Positions 35,606 to 48,071 of a DNA stretch of 64,000 nucleotides are shown here, piece after piece. The position numbers and the translations under genes were made by a program. Where the stretch lies: assembly GCA_030431455.1 (NCBI GenBank), contig JAUIJE010000011.1:1-64000 (forward strand). Reading direction: 5' to 3'. Origin of the DNA: a bacterium (GTDB lineage: Bacteria; Myxococcota; UBA727; JAUIJE01). Below the pieces are notes generated by a model. It had not been told where the DNA came from, did no database searches, and saw only the letters and a list, made by a program, of their open reading frames with translations. Within the stretch, counting starts at the first letter, position 1, and each line of letters starts with the position of its first letter.

Positions 35606-37356
35606 GTTTGCGGGTCCGCATCATCGGCGCGTTTGTGCTCCTGGTCGCGGTGGCGGTGGGGGTCGGCACCGCCGCCCACCTCGCGGAGGTGTCCCGCCAA
35701 CTCGAGGCCAGCCTGCGCCGCCAAGCCGCGCGGGTGGTGGACGCCCTACAGGCCGAATTGGCCATCACCCAAAAAGCGCTCGACAGCGAGCTCGACGCGC
35801 TCCAGACCAGCGGCCGCCTCGATCGGTGGTTGTCGGTGACCGGCGCGGCCCGCTACGCCCAAGCCAAAGGCCGCTTGGCCCAAGGCCGCGTGGACGTGAT
35901 CAAGCTGCTCGGCCCGCGGGGCGACATCCTCTTGAGCGGCCACTGGCCGTCGTCGTTCGGCGCCCTCGACCCGCTCCTGCAGCGCTACCAAGGCGAGCAG
36001 CCCGAGGCCGCGGTCCTAGTCGGTGAGGCGACCCCGCTCGGCAACGCGCCCACCCTCGAACGCTGGCGCAGCCTGCGCCGGGGCCGGTCACAGCTCACGC
36101 TGGTGGTGGGGCGGTTTTTGGATCTGGACGCTCTCGAACGGCTCCGGGCCACCGTGGGCGCGGATGTATTGGCATTGTGTCGCTCGGCCCAGGGGCCTTC
36201 GTCGTCGTTTTCGGACAAGACCGTGACCCAGTTGACCGACTGCGTGCACGCCACCGACGACGCCCGGATGGCCGATGTGGGCTTTACCCCCGGGCAAGAG
36301 CCGCTGTGGCGCGATCGGTTTTTTCTCACCCCGATTCAGCTCTTGGGCAGCGATGACTTCAGCCTGGTGGCGGGGCTGTCGCGGCAAGACCTCGACGAGG
36401 TCAAGGCCGGCATCGTGCGGCGGGCGTTGTTCGTCGGCTTCGCCAGCGCGGTGTTGGCGATGTTGTTTGGGCTGTTGCTCGCCACCCGCATCACCCGCCC
36501 GGTGGAGGCCCTGGTGCAGGCGGCCGAGGAGGTCGCCGACGGCAACCTCAGCGTGCGGGTGCCGGTGCGGCCGGGGGAGGGCGGTCCCGAGGTGTCGCGG
36601 CTGGTGGACGCGTTCGAGCAGATGGCGGCGGACATCGATCAGAGCCAACGCGAGCTGCGCCAAGCCGAGCGGGTGGCGGCCTGGCGGGAGATCGCCCGCG
36701 GGCTGGCCCACGAACTCAAAAACCCCCTCACCCCCATTCGCGGGGCCATGGACGTGATCCGCCGGGCCCACCGGCTGGGGCGCGAAGATTTTGATGCCAT
36801 CCTCGAGGAGCAAGCGGGGGCGGTGGTCGAGGAGGTCGAACGGCTCAAGGAGCTGTCCGACGCGTTCGCCCGGTTTGCCCGGCTGCCGGACCCGTCGCCC
36901 GAGCCGGTGAGCGTGTCCGCGGTGCTTGACAATGCAGTGGCACTGTATGCGGGGGAGGAGACCCGGGTGAGCATCGAGCGCAACTACGTCGGGGACGGCG
37001 TGGTGCAGGCGGATCGCACCCAGATGGCCACCGCCTTGACCAACCTGATCAAAAACGCGGTGGAGGCCATGGACGGGGCGGGCACCCTGTGGCTCAGCAC
37101 CCGGCCGTTCTCCGTCGAGGGGGAGGACGGGGTCCAGCTCGCCATCGAGGACTCCGGCTCGGGCATCAGCGACGAGGTCCGCGAGCGTCTGTTCACCCCC
37201 TATTTCACCACCAAGGGCAGCCGCGGCACCGGCCTCGGCCTCGCCCTCGTGCACCGCATCGTGGTCGAGCACGGGGGGCGCATCTCCGTCGACAATGGCC
37301 GGGAGGGGGGCGCGCGGTTTTTGGTGTGGTGGCCCAAGGGAAAGGTCGAAGCATGA
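35602..37356 (+). CDS. Membrane sensor histidine kinase, NtrY-like
   Basis: 584 residues. Two membrane spans (about 8-28 and 275-297) flank a periplasmic sensing domain of about 245 residues. HAMP domain near 298-350, then HisKA with phospho-acceptor His370 in GLAHELKNPLTPIRG, then HATPase_c (N box NLIKNAVEAM, G boxes EDSGSGI and GTGLGLALV). The HELKNPLTPI sequence is typical of NtrY/NtrB-type kinases that pair with NtrC regulators. No regulator is adjacent; the NtrC gene at 30221 is the nearest candidate. ATG 35602 overlaps the upstream stop. Confidence 0.93.
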   Translation: MSLRVRIIGAFVLLVAVAVGVGTAAHLAEVSRQLEASLRRQAARVVDALQAELAITQKALDSELDALQTSGRLDRWLSVTGAARYAQAKGRLAQGRVDVIKLLGPRGDILLSGHWPSSFGALDPLLQRYQGEQPEAAVLVGEATPLGNAPTLERWRSLRRGRSQLTLVVGRFLDLDALERLRATVGADVLALCRSAQGPSSSFSDKTVTQLTDCVHATDDARMADVGFTPGQEPLWRDRFFLTPIQLLGSDDFSLVAGLSRQDLDEVKAGIVRRALFVGFASAVLAMLFGLLLATRITRPVEALVQAAEEVADGNLSVRVPVRPGEGGPEVSRLVDAFEQMAADIDQSQRELRQAERVAAWREIARGLAHELKNPLTPIRGAMDVIRRAHRLGREDFDAILEEQAGAVVEEVERLKELSDAFARFARLPDPSPEPVSVSAVLDNAVALYAGEETRVSIERNYVGDGVVQADRTQMATALTNLIKNAVEAMDGAGTLWLSTRPFSVEGEDGVQLAIEDSGSGISDEVRERLFTPYFTTKGSRGTGLGLALVHRIVVEHGGRISVDNGREGGARFLVWWPKGKVEA

Positions 37357-38147
37357 TCCGGATGATGATGACAACGACGTGCGCGCTGGCGTTGGTCGGA
37401 TGCCCGAGCGCGGCCGGTCCCGACGCCGGTCCCGCCGACGCGGGGCGGCACGACGCGGGGCAAGACGACGCGGGGCAAGACGACGCGGGCCAGGTCTCCT
37501 ACAGCGAACCGCTCACCCTCACCGCCTCCGACGGGACCACGTTGGCCGCGCGCATCCACCGCCCGGCCAACCCCGACGGGCGGGGGGTGGTCCTGGTGCA
37601 CCAGTTCAACGCCGACCAGACCCAGTGGGCGCCCTGGGTTGACGACCTGCGCGACCGGGGGTTCACCGTGCTCACCTTCGACCTGCGCGGCCACGGCGAC
37701 AGCGACCCCTACACCGGGACGAACTTTCTGCAGGACCCGGCCGGGGCGCCCCTCGACGTGCACGCGGCGGTGCAGGCCCTCGCCGCCGACGACGCGGTGA
37801 CCGCGCCGGGCATCGCGTTGATGGGGGCGAGCGTCGGCGCCAACCTCGCGGTGGCCAGCCGCCTCCTGGGCTGGACCACCCACGTGGTCGCGCTCTCTCC
37901 CCGAAGGGTCCGGGTGGAGGACTTGGCCGCCCAGGCCTTCGCCACCACCAGCGGGGTCTTCTACGCCTCGGGCGAACTCGAGCCCGGCGAACAGGCCGCC
38001 GACTGTCAAGCGATGTACGACGACACCACCGACCCGCGCGGGCTCTACATCGCGGCCGGATCAACCGCCCACGGGGTGCAGCTGCTCATCGATGACCCCG
38101 CGTTCGCCACCGCGGCGATCGACTGGCTCGACGCGCCCGCGCTCTGA
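37353..38147 (+). CDS. Alpha/beta-hydrolase lipoprotein
   Basis: 264 residues. Lipobox LALVGC with Cys at about 17, then an acidic DAG-repeat spacer (DAGQDDAGQDDAGQ). The hydrolase domain shows FDLRGHGDSD, nucleophile elbow GASVGA and a late His (STAHGVQLL). Likely an envelope esterase or peptidase anchored to a membrane; substrate unknown. ATG overlaps the kinase stop (ATGA), so it ends the four-gene operon. The link between a sensor kinase and a lipoprotein hydrolase is unexplained. Confidence 0.84.
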   Translation: MIRMMMTTTCALALVGCPSAAGPDAGPADAGRHDAGQDDAGQDDAGQVSYSEPLTLTASDGTTLAARIHRPANPDGRGVVLVHQFNADQTQWAPWVDDLRDRGFTVLTFDLRGHGDSDPYTGTNFLQDPAGAPLDVHAAVQALAADDAVTAPGIALMGASVGANLAVASRLLGWTTHVVALSPRRVRVEDLAAQAFATTSGVFYASGELEPGEQAADCQAMYDDTTDPRGLYIAAGSTAHGVQLLIDDPAFATAAIDWLDAPAL

Positions 38148-38160
38148 TTGTTCGATTCGA

Positions 38161-38182
38161 TGATTCTGCAGGTATTGAATCA
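38161..38182. terminator. Short inverted repeat between converging genes
   Basis: TGATTC and GAATCA form a 6-bp stem with a 10-base loop in an AT-rich patch (38143-38182). The right arm includes the stop codon of the minus-strand peptidase gene. Weak as a terminator, but it is the only structured sequence here. Confidence 0.35.
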
Positions 38183-39400
38183 GCCGGCCAAGAACCGCGC
38201 GGCCACGTCCTCGTCGACCAGGAACCGGGCCAGGGCCAGGGTGCGGCGCCGCAGGCTCGAGAGCGAGCTCCACTCTTCGACCTTGTGAAAGTGTTGCCCG
38301 TAGGGCCCGAGGCCGTCGATCACCGGGACCCCCCGGGCCGCGAGCAGGTTGGCGTCGGAGCCGCCCCCTTGCAGGGGGGCCTCGCCCACGTCGAGGCCCA
38401 CCGCGGCGGCGTGGCGCTCGTACAGGCCGCGCAGGTCTTGGATCGCCGGAGTCGGCTCCATGGGCGGGCGGCTGATGTGCCCTTCGAGGCGGAAGGCGAC
38501 CTCCGACAAGCGCGGGGTCACCGTCGAGGTCACGCCCTGGTCGCACAGCGCCTGCAACCGGGCGTGCACGTCGGGGCCATCGGGACCCTTTTCGAACCGG
38601 CAATCGATGACCAGATGGGCGCGGTCGGGCACGGTGTTCTTGGCGGTCCCGCCCTCCATCAGCCCGACGTTGCAGGTCACGCCGCGGTCGTAGTCGGTGA
38701 GCGCCTCGATCGCGGGCACGAGCAGACAGAGCGCGTGGATCGCGTTGATGCCGTCTTGGTGGTGGTTGCCGGCGTGGGCCGCGCGCCCGGTGGCGTGGAT
38801 GCGAAACACCGCCGAGCCCTTGCGGCCGGTGACGATCTTGTCCGCGGTGCGGCCAGCCTCGAACACCAGCGCCGCCCGCAGCTCCGGTTGCAGGGCGTCG
38901 TACACGACGGGCGCGCTCGAGGGAGAGCCGACCTCTTCGTCGCTGACCACCACGCAGGCCACCGGCAGCGCCTCGAACCGGGTCCGGTCCACCGCGCGCA
39001 CCGCGGACAGGGCAAAGGCCATCGCGGTGAGGCCGCTTTTCATGTCGAGCGACCCCGGGCCGAAGACCTTGTCGTCGTCACGGGAGAAATCCAGGAACGC
39101 CATCGACCGGGGAAAGACGGTGTCCATGTGCCCGACGAGGGCCAGGCAGGGCGTGCCCGCGGCCTGGGTGCGGTACACGCGGTGGTCGGCGAACCTCTGG
39201 TCGGGGTCGGGCATCAACGTGCGGGTCAGGCCGAGCGCGGCCATGGTCTCGTCGTAGACGGCAAAAGCCGCTTCTACGTCGTCGCGGGCGTGGGTGTGGC
39301 TCGGGGTCTCGACCAGGGTCTTGAGCAACGGCACTTGGCGGGACTCGAACGCGTCGTCGACGGCGCGTTCGAGCTTTGCGAGCAGGTCTTGGTCGGTCAT
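38180..39400 (-). CDS. M20 family metallopeptidase (carboxypeptidase G2-like)
   Basis: 406 residues, no signal peptide. Metal-site segments of M20 enzymes are present: GHMDTVFP (His and Asp ligands), GSLDMKSG, SDEEVGS with the general-base Glu, and a late GGGSDANLLAARG then GQHFHKVEEW. A dimerisation domain (about 190-300, ATGRAAHAGNHHQDGINAI) is present. Expected to hydrolyse C-terminal amino acids or N-acyl-amino acids in the cytoplasm; the substrate is not readable. ATG 39400 is preferred to an upstream ATG at 39433 because the family starts near here. Divergent from the ABC-F gene. Confidence 0.9.
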   Translation of the reverse strand: MTDQDLLAKLERAVDDAFESRQVPLLKTLVETPSHTHARDDVEAAFAVYDETMAALGLTRTLMPDPDQRFADHRVYRTQAAGTPCLALVGHMDTVFPRSMAFLDFSRDDDKVFGPGSLDMKSGLTAMAFALSAVRAVDRTRFEALPVACVVVSDEEVGSPSSAPVVYDALQPELRAALVFEAGRTADKIVTGRKGSAVFRIHATGRAAHAGNHHQDGINAIHALCLLVPAIEALTDYDRGVTCNVGLMEGGTAKNTVPDRAHLVIDCRFEKGPDGPDVHARLQALCDQGVTSTVTPRLSEVAFRLEGHISRPPMEPTPAIQDLRGLYERHAAAVGLDVGEAPLQGGGSDANLLAARGVPVIDGLGPYGQHFHKVEEWSSLSSLRRRTLALARFLVDEDVAARFLAG

Positions 39401-39478
39401 GCCTGCACTCTGTGAAAATCCTGCGCCGGGCACAACCCAGGGTGCGCACCCGGTCTCGGCGTGTCACATTCCGCCCCG

Positions 39479-41365
<1,887 letters not shown>

Positions 41366-41371
41366 GCGCGG

Positions 41372-43471
41372 TCAGCGCCGCTGAAGCACCAGGGCCTCGA
41401 GCACAAACATCAGCCCCGCGAGCAACAGCAGCCACGGCCAGAGGCGTTCGTCGGCTTCGCGCTCGCTTTGTTTGACCGCGGCCCCGCTCGGGACCGCTTG
41501 GGTGAGCGCGTCCTGGGTCGCGGGGGTCAGGTCGCTCTCGCTCGCGGGGAACAGGGCAAAAAAGCGCAGCTTGTCGAGCACCACCGGCTCGCCTTCGCCC
41601 CGCCGGCCGCGCACGGTGTGCAGCCCGGGCACGGCGGGCACGTAGGTCTGCACCGCGGGGTCGTCGCCGGCCAGGGTGGGTGCGGCCTCGCCCTCCGGAT
41701 TCAAAACTTCCAAAACTGTAAAACCGGTCGGCACCCCCAGCCGATGGGGCGTGCCCACCTCGGTGAAGCGGTCCACCGGCCCGGTGGACAGGCCCGCGAG
41801 GTGGGCCAAGAGCTGCTGCACCAGGGGCAAAAACCCGGGCCGGATGCAGAGGTCGCTCCAGTCCCGGTCGAGGCTGGTGAGCAGGACGATGGCCCGGCCG
41901 TCGCCCACCCGGCGCTCCACCAGCGCGGGGGTGCCGTTGGTGAAGCGCACCAGCACCTCCCGGGGCGCGTCCGCGGAGGGCTCGATCAACATCGTGGTGT
42001 GGGTGCGCACCCGGGACAGGCCGCGCACAAACCCTTCGGTGGCGTCGAGCCCGGCGAACACCGGGTGCGCGGCCGAGAACCGGTGCAGGCCGAGCACCTG
42101 CGCGACCTGGGCGTCGTCGAGCAAGGCTTGGCCCTTGGCCCCCCGCAGGGCCCCGGGCAACACCGGGCCGAGGTTGGCGTTGGTCCAGTCCACGTCGAGC
42201 TGGTCGCCGGCGCTGAGCAGGAGGCCGCCCCCCGCCCGCACGAACTCGACCACCGCGGCCGCCCCCCGCGCGGGCAAAGAAGCAACATTGGCGAGGATGA
42301 GCACCCGGGTGTCGGCGAGGGGGCCGGGGCCGAGCTGTTCGGGGCCGATGACCTCGTAGCTGACCCGGCTGCGGAGCAGGCGCACCTGGCGGAGGGCGTT
42401 CTCCAGGTAGTAGACCTCGTCGCGGTAGGGGACGGCATCGGGGGCGCCGTCGACGACCAGGACCTTGAGCCGCTGCCCCGGGGTGAGCGGAATCTCGATG
42501 CGGTCGTCGGCGGGCAGCGCGTCCTCACCGGACAGGACCAAGGCCGCGGAGGGCACTTTCTCGTCGTCGGCGGCGAAGGTGTGGGTAAACGTGCCTTGGA
42601 CCTCGGCCCCCGGCGCGGTGGGCAGCACCGTGCGGGCGAGCCGCTGCCGGCCGTAGAACAGGTCGACCGCGCTGTCCTCGGGGGCCGCGCCCTGGCCGGT
42701 GGCGCGCACGGTGAACCGGAAGGTGAGCGCGGCTTCCTGGCCCCGGGCGGCCGCGACCTCGGGGGCGGACAACGACCGGTTGCGGGGGGCGTCGTCCCCG
42801 ACCAGGTCCACCCACTCGAAGGTCACCCCCGGGGCCGCGCCCCGCTGGTCGGTCGAGGCCAACGCGGGGGCGAACAGGTCGCTGAGCACGACGACGAGCT
42901 TCCCCCCCGGGCCGCTTTGGGGCCCGAAGGCGTCCGCGGCCGCGGACAGGCAGGGCGCCAATGTGGCTGGAGCATAGCCGGGGGTGCGGCCGTCCACCGC
43001 CTCCCGCACCAACGCGCGGTCGAAGCCGGGGGCCACCAGCACCTCGGGCCGCGCCCCGCACGCGACGAGCCCCACCGCGACGTCGTCTTTTTCGTCCCCC
43101 AGCCGTTCTTGCAGGCGGGCCACCGCGCGTTCGTACACCGTCTGGTCCCCGGTCTGGGTCCACATCGAGGCGCTCTCGTCGAGGGCGTACATCACCGCGC
43201 TGGGGCCGGTCTTCTCCGCTTGGTCCGCGGGCCGCAGCACCGGCCGCATCACCGCCAATGCCAATGCGGCAATGAACAACGTGCGCACCACCAAGAGCAG
43301 AATCTGCCGCAACCGAATGTCCCGCGCGGTGCGCTTTTGGCTCTTGAGCACAAACGCGATGGGGGCAAACTCGATCACCCGGGCCCGGCGGCGGCTGATC
43401 AGGTGCACCACCAACGGCACCCCCGCGAGCAGCAACCCGGCAAACCCGGCCCCGAGCCACAGAAGATTCAT
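41372..43471 (-). CDS. BatA/VWA-type membrane protein
   Basis: 699 residues. The N-terminal 80 residues are the paired-membrane-span BatA domain (LLWLGAGFAGLLLAGVPLVVHLISRRRARV, LVVRTLFIAALALAVMRPV). A VWA-like domain follows with DESAS as metal site, then a beta-rich region, a glutamine-amidotransferase-like segment (about 350-450) and a final membrane span. With MoxR and DUF58 upstream, this is the third part of a MoxR/Bat unit, known to act in envelope stress or protein maturation. Start ATG overlaps the DUF58 stop. A separate BatB or BatD gene is not seen. Confidence 0.88.
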   Translation of the reverse strand: MNLLWLGAGFAGLLLAGVPLVVHLISRRRARVIEFAPIAFVLKSQKRTARDIRLRQILLLVVRTLFIAALALAVMRPVLRPADQAEKTGPSAVMYALDESASMWTQTGDQTVYERAVARLQERLGDEKDDVAVGLVACGARPEVLVAPGFDRALVREAVDGRTPGYAPATLAPCLSAAADAFGPQSGPGGKLVVVLSDLFAPALASTDQRGAAPGVTFEWVDLVGDDAPRNRSLSAPEVAAARGQEAALTFRFTVRATGQGAAPEDSAVDLFYGRQRLARTVLPTAPGAEVQGTFTHTFAADDEKVPSAALVLSGEDALPADDRIEIPLTPGQRLKVLVVDGAPDAVPYRDEVYYLENALRQVRLLRSRVSYEVIGPEQLGPGPLADTRVLILANVASLPARGAAAVVEFVRAGGGLLLSAGDQLDVDWTNANLGPVLPGALRGAKGQALLDDAQVAQVLGLHRFSAAHPVFAGLDATEGFVRGLSRVRTHTTMLIEPSADAPREVLVRFTNGTPALVERRVGDGRAIVLLTSLDRDWSDLCIRPGFLPLVQQLLAHLAGLSTGPVDRFTEVGTPHRLGVPTGFTVLEVLNPEGEAAPTLAGDDPAVQTYVPAVPGLHTVRGRRGEGEPVVLDKLRFFALFPASESDLTPATQDALTQAVPSGAAVKQSEREADERLWPWLLLLAGLMFVLEALVLQRR

Positions 43472-44370
43472 CGCCCGCCCCCGTCGGCGAGCTGCCGCAC
43501 CGCGTCCACCGGCCCCTCGTCGGTGGGCAGCAGGTGCCAGCGCAGGTCGAGCCGGCGCGCCCGGCTGCGCAACCCCTCCAAGAACGCCCCGAACTCCTCG
43601 AGGTAGGCCTGCTTGATGTGGGGGGCGTCGACCTGGACCTCGCGGTCGCCCTCCATGTCCAAAAACCGCACCATGCCGTCGAAGGGAAACGCCAACTCGT
43701 CGCGATCGAGCACTTGGCCCACCACCACGTCGACCCCGCGGCTGCGCAGGGCCCCGAGCAGGGCCAGGGCGCCATCATCGACGTCGAGAAAGTCCGAGAG
43801 CACCACCAGCAGACTGCGCGGGGGGATCGCCTCCTGGGCGGTGCGCAGGGTGGTCAACAGGTCGGTGGTCCCCGCCGGCCCTTGCTCGTCGAGCACGCGG
43901 AGCACCCGGTCGAAGTGGTCGCTCCGGCTCTTGGGGGGCAGCCCCGCCTTCTTGCCGTCGGCGAACACCGTGACCCCCAGGGCGTCCCCTTGGCGACGGC
44001 AGAGCAACACCAGGGCCGCCGCCAATGTTTGTGCGTACTCCCACTTGCTGATCGAGACGCGGCCGGTGGCCCCCCCGCGGTAGGCCATCGACGTCGATCC
44101 GTCGACGATCACCGTGACCGTGAGCTTGGTCTCGTCGACGAAGCGCCGGATAAAGTGCCGGTCGGTCCGGCCGTAGGCCCGCCAGTCGAGGTCTTTGAGG
44201 TCATCGCCGGGGGTGTAGAGCTTGTGTTCGGCGAACTCGCTCGACGACCCGAACCGGCGGCTTTGGTGGTGCCCGGCCCAGAGCCCGTCGACGATGGTGC
44301 GGGCCCGCAGCTCGAGGCTGTCGAGGGCGAACACCACCTCCGCGAGCCGGGCGTCGTCGAGGCGGACCAT
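43468..44370 (-). CDS. DUF58 domain protein
   Basis: 300 residues, soluble. Contains the DUF58 core YTPGDDLKDLDWRAYGRTDRHFIRRF, then a VWA-like metal site VDGSTSM and the LVVLSDF segment. DUF58 proteins are the standard partner of MoxR ATPases. Lies between moxR (6 bp apart) and the BatA gene (4-bp overlap), so the three are made together. Confidence 0.92.
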   Translation of the reverse strand: MVRLDDARLAEVVFALDSLELRARTIVDGLWAGHHQSRRFGSSSEFAEHKLYTPGDDLKDLDWRAYGRTDRHFIRRFVDETKLTVTVIVDGSTSMAYRGGATGRVSISKWEYAQTLAAALVLLCRRQGDALGVTVFADGKKAGLPPKSRSDHFDRVLRVLDEQGPAGTTDLLTTLRTAQEAIPPRSLLVVLSDFLDVDDGALALLGALRSRGVDVVVGQVLDRDELAFPFDGMVRFLDMEGDREVQVDAPHIKQAYLEEFGAFLEGLRSRARRLDLRWHLLPTDEGPVDAVRQLADGGGR

Positions 44371-44376
44371 CGCGCG

Positions 44377-45444
<1,068 letters not shown>

Positions 45445-45496
45445 GTCGAACCCTGACGGTAGCGTTCTTCGCCGGGCGGGGCCAGGCGACCGCGCC

Positions 45497-46522
45497 CTAC
45501 GCGCGGATCGTGTCGAGCACGGCTTGCACCGACTCCACCGGGGTGAACGGGTGGATGCCGTGGCCGAGGTTGAACACGTGGCCGGGCCGGCCCGCGACCT
45601 CGTCGAGGATGGCCTGGGTCTTTTGTTTGATCACGTCGGGGGGGGCGTGCAGGATCGCGGGGTCGAGGTTGCCTTGCACCGCCACGTCGTGGCCGAGGGC
45701 GTCCCAAGCCTTGGTGATGCGGGCGCGCCAGTCGAGCCCGTAACAGTCGGCCCCGGCCTGCTTGACGATGTCGAGGCTGTCGGCGCAGCCCCGGGCGAAA
45801 TAGATCGCGGGCACGGTGACCCCGGCGGCGCGGAGGCCCGCGATGATGCGGCGCGCGGGATCCACCGCGAAGCGCTCGAGGTCGTCGGAGGACAGCTCGC
45901 CGGCCCAGGTGTCGAAGATTTGCACCGCGCGGCAGCCCGCGTCGACCTGGCCCTTGAGGTAGGTGATGCTGTGCTCGACCAGGGTGTCGAGGAGCTGTTG
46001 GAACACCTCGGGCTGGGCGTACATCAGCCGTTTGACCTCGATGAAGTGTTTGCTCCCTTTGCCCTCGACCATGTAGCAGGCGACGGTGAAGGGGGCGCCG
46101 CAAAAGCCGATCAACGGGGTGTCGGCGGGAAGCTCGGCCACAATGGCTTTGCATGCGTCCATCACGTAGCCGAGCTTGTCCAAGGGATCGAAGTCGGCCA
46201 GCGCCTTGAGGCCCTCGGCGTCGCGCACCGCGGGTTCGAGCTGGGGGCCCATGCCCTTGCCGAAGGTCAGGGTCTGGCCCAATGCCTCTGGAATCACCAA
46301 GATGTCCGAGAACACGATCGAGGCGTCAAAGCCGAAGCGCCGGATCGGTTGCAGGGTCACCTCGCAGGCGAGCTCGGGGGTCTTGCACACCTCCAAAAAG
46401 GAGTGTTTTTCCCGGAGGGCGCGGTACTCGGGCAGGCAGCGGCCGGCTTGGCGCATGAACCACACCGGGGGGCGTTCGGTCTTTTCGCGGCGCAGCGCGC
46501 GCAGGAACAACGGCTCGGTCAC
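45497..46522 (-). CDS. hemE: Uroporphyrinogen decarboxylase
   Basis: 341 residues. The enzyme removes four acetate carboxyls from uroporphyrinogen III to give coproporphyrinogen III in heme synthesis. Signatures seen: PPVWFMRQAGRCLPEYR near the N-terminus (with the substrate-binding Arg residues), FSDILVIPEALG with the key Asp, GFCGAPFTVACYMVEG, and the ending HVFNLGHGIHP. GTG 46522 with GGAGAG 6 bp upstream is the best start; an upstream ATG would add unrelated residues. hemH lies 11 kb away, so heme genes are scattered. Confidence 0.95.
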   Translation of the reverse strand: MTEPLFLRALRREKTERPPVWFMRQAGRCLPEYRALREKHSFLEVCKTPELACEVTLQPIRRFGFDASIVFSDILVIPEALGQTLTFGKGMGPQLEPAVRDAEGLKALADFDPLDKLGYVMDACKAIVAELPADTPLIGFCGAPFTVACYMVEGKGSKHFIEVKRLMYAQPEVFQQLLDTLVEHSITYLKGQVDAGCRAVQIFDTWAGELSSDDLERFAVDPARRIIAGLRAAGVTVPAIYFARGCADSLDIVKQAGADCYGLDWRARITKAWDALGHDVAVQGNLDPAILHAPPDVIKQKTQAILDEVAGRPGHVFNLGHGIHPFTPVESVQAVLDTIRA

Positions 46523-46725
46523 GGACACTCTCCGAGAAGGGGCGGCGGCATGCCGGGGCGGCCACGCTAACCCCATCCCGAAGGCCGGGCAAACGCGAGA
46601 AGTTGAATATTTTCAGGGCCCTATGGTGTAGGGAAGGGTCGTATCGGTCGATCGCCGGAGGGAGATCGGCGGATGTGGGTGGGGGTGGCGGCTGGGATCC
46701 TGTCGCTCCCTGAGTGGAGGTCCTC

Positions 46726-48039
46726 ATGTGGCGCGTCCTCGTTGGTTCGGTTGCGATGATTTCGGTGGCGTTGGCGGTGTCCTGCGGGCCGAGCCCCACC
46801 CCAGTGGGCGATGGCGACGGGGACGGCGACGGTGGTGACGGCGACGTCATCGGCGGTGACGGCGACGTGGTCGGCGACGGAGACGGGGACGGGGACAGCA
46901 ACAACAACGGGGGCCTGCCCCCCGGCGTGGTCGACGACGTCGGCCTCCCCGAGAACGAAGACGCGGACGGCTACTGCTTCGAGGCCGAGCTCGGCTACTA
47001 CGAGTGCGACGACGGCGCCCCCCCGGGCACCGGGCGTCCCGGTTGGGGCGACGGCACGGTGGGCGATGGGGACGGGGACGGCGACGGCGATGGGGACGGC
47101 GGGTATGAGCCGCCCCCGGTGTGCGTCGACCAGTACTTCTCCGCGGACGAGTCCTTGCCCCCGCGGGTGATGCTCGTCGTCGACAAATCGGGCTCGATGG
47201 AGGACGACGCGGTGGGCTACCCGGGCAGCAAATGGGACGGGGCCACCAGCGCGCTGTCGGGGGTGGTCAACGGCCTCGACAGCGAGGTCGAGTTCGGCTT
47301 GATGTTGTTCCCCGACGGCAACGCCAACAACAACGTGTGCCGCGAAGGGGCGGTCGAGGTCGGGGTGGCGCTGGGCCGCGCCGACGACATCGTCGACGCG
47401 CTCGACGACACCGGTCCCGGCGGCGGTACCCCCACCGCGCCCACGCTGTACGAAGCCAAGTCCGCCCTCGACGGGCTCGGCACCGACGGCGGCAACCGCG
47501 CGGTGATCATCGCCACCGATGGCGCCCCCAACTGCAACGCGAGCCTCAACCCCAACACCTGCAACTGCACCCTGCCGCAAGGCTGCGACGACGGCCGCAA
47601 CTGCCTCGACGACGGCAACACCCTCACCGCCACCCAGGCCCTCAACGACGCTGGCTATTCAGTGTTCGTGGTGGGCATCCCCGGCAGCGAGAACTTCACC
47701 CACGTGCTCAACGGCATGGCCGAAGCCGGCGGCACCGCGCTGCCCGGCACCAACGCGTACTACGAGGCCACCGACGCGGCCGCCCTCGAGTCGGCGGTGG
47801 CCGACATCGCCAACCGCCTCGCGGGCTGTCGCTTCGACCTCGAGGGCAACCTCGCCGACCAGACCCTGGAGGTCAGCGTCAACGGCCAAAACATCGCCCG
47901 CGACCAGGACCGCGAAAACGGCTGGGACCTCGTCGATGACGACACCATCGAGCTGTTCGGCGACGCCTGCACGTTGGCCACCGGGGACACCGGCATCGAG
48001 GTCCAGGTCGGGTACTGCTTCACCCCCCTGCCGGGCTGA
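46726..48039 (+). CDS. VWA-domain lipoprotein with (DG)n linkers
   Basis: 437 residues. Signal with lipobox LAVSC (Cys about 24), then (DG) repeat tracts (about 32-60 and 114-125) separated by a Cys-containing acidic segment. The VWA domain (about 145-370) has the metal site DKSGS and later ATDGAPNC, with several Cys pairs (CNCTLPQGC). A C-terminal beta domain ends the protein. Such lipoproteins are typically outer-membrane or surface adhesins or scaffold proteins in this lineage. GGAGG before ATG 46726 decides the start. Divergent from hemE with a 203-bp spacer containing an AT-rich patch near 46602-46612. Confidence 0.87.
   Translation: MWRVLVGSVAMISVALAVSCGPSPTPVGDGDGDGDGGDGDVIGGDGDVVGDGDGDGDSNNNGGLPPGVVDDVGLPENEDADGYCFEAELGYYECDDGAPPGTGRPGWGDGTVGDGDGDGDGDGDGGYEPPPVCVDQYFSADESLPPRVMLVVDKSGSMEDDAVGYPGSKWDGATSALSGVVNGLDSEVEFGLMLFPDGNANNNVCREGAVEVGVALGRADDIVDALDDTGPGGGTPTAPTLYEAKSALDGLGTDGGNRAVIIATDGAPNCNASLNPNTCNCTLPQGCDDGRNCLDDGNTLTATQALNDAGYSVFVVGIPGSENFTHVLNGMAEAGGTALPGTNAYYEATDAAALESAVADIANRLAGCRFDLEGNLADQTLEVSVNGQNIARDQDRENGWDLVDDDTIELFGDACTLATGDTGIEVQVGYCFTPLPG
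46808..46902 (+). repeat. (DG)n codon repeat after the lipobox
   Basis: Asp-Gly codon tracts directly after the lipid-modified Cys of the VWA lipoprotein; a second tract lies at 47064-47102. Interrupted by Val, Ile and Ser codons. Confidence 0.85.
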
Positions 48040-48071
48040 TTCACACCGCCGCGCGCTATAGTCGGCGCGGC

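Noticed and set aside
38143-38182. AT-rich patch between hydrolase and peptidase genes as an insertion site
   Set aside because: Only 40 bp, no target duplication or terminal repeat; best explained as a weak terminator.
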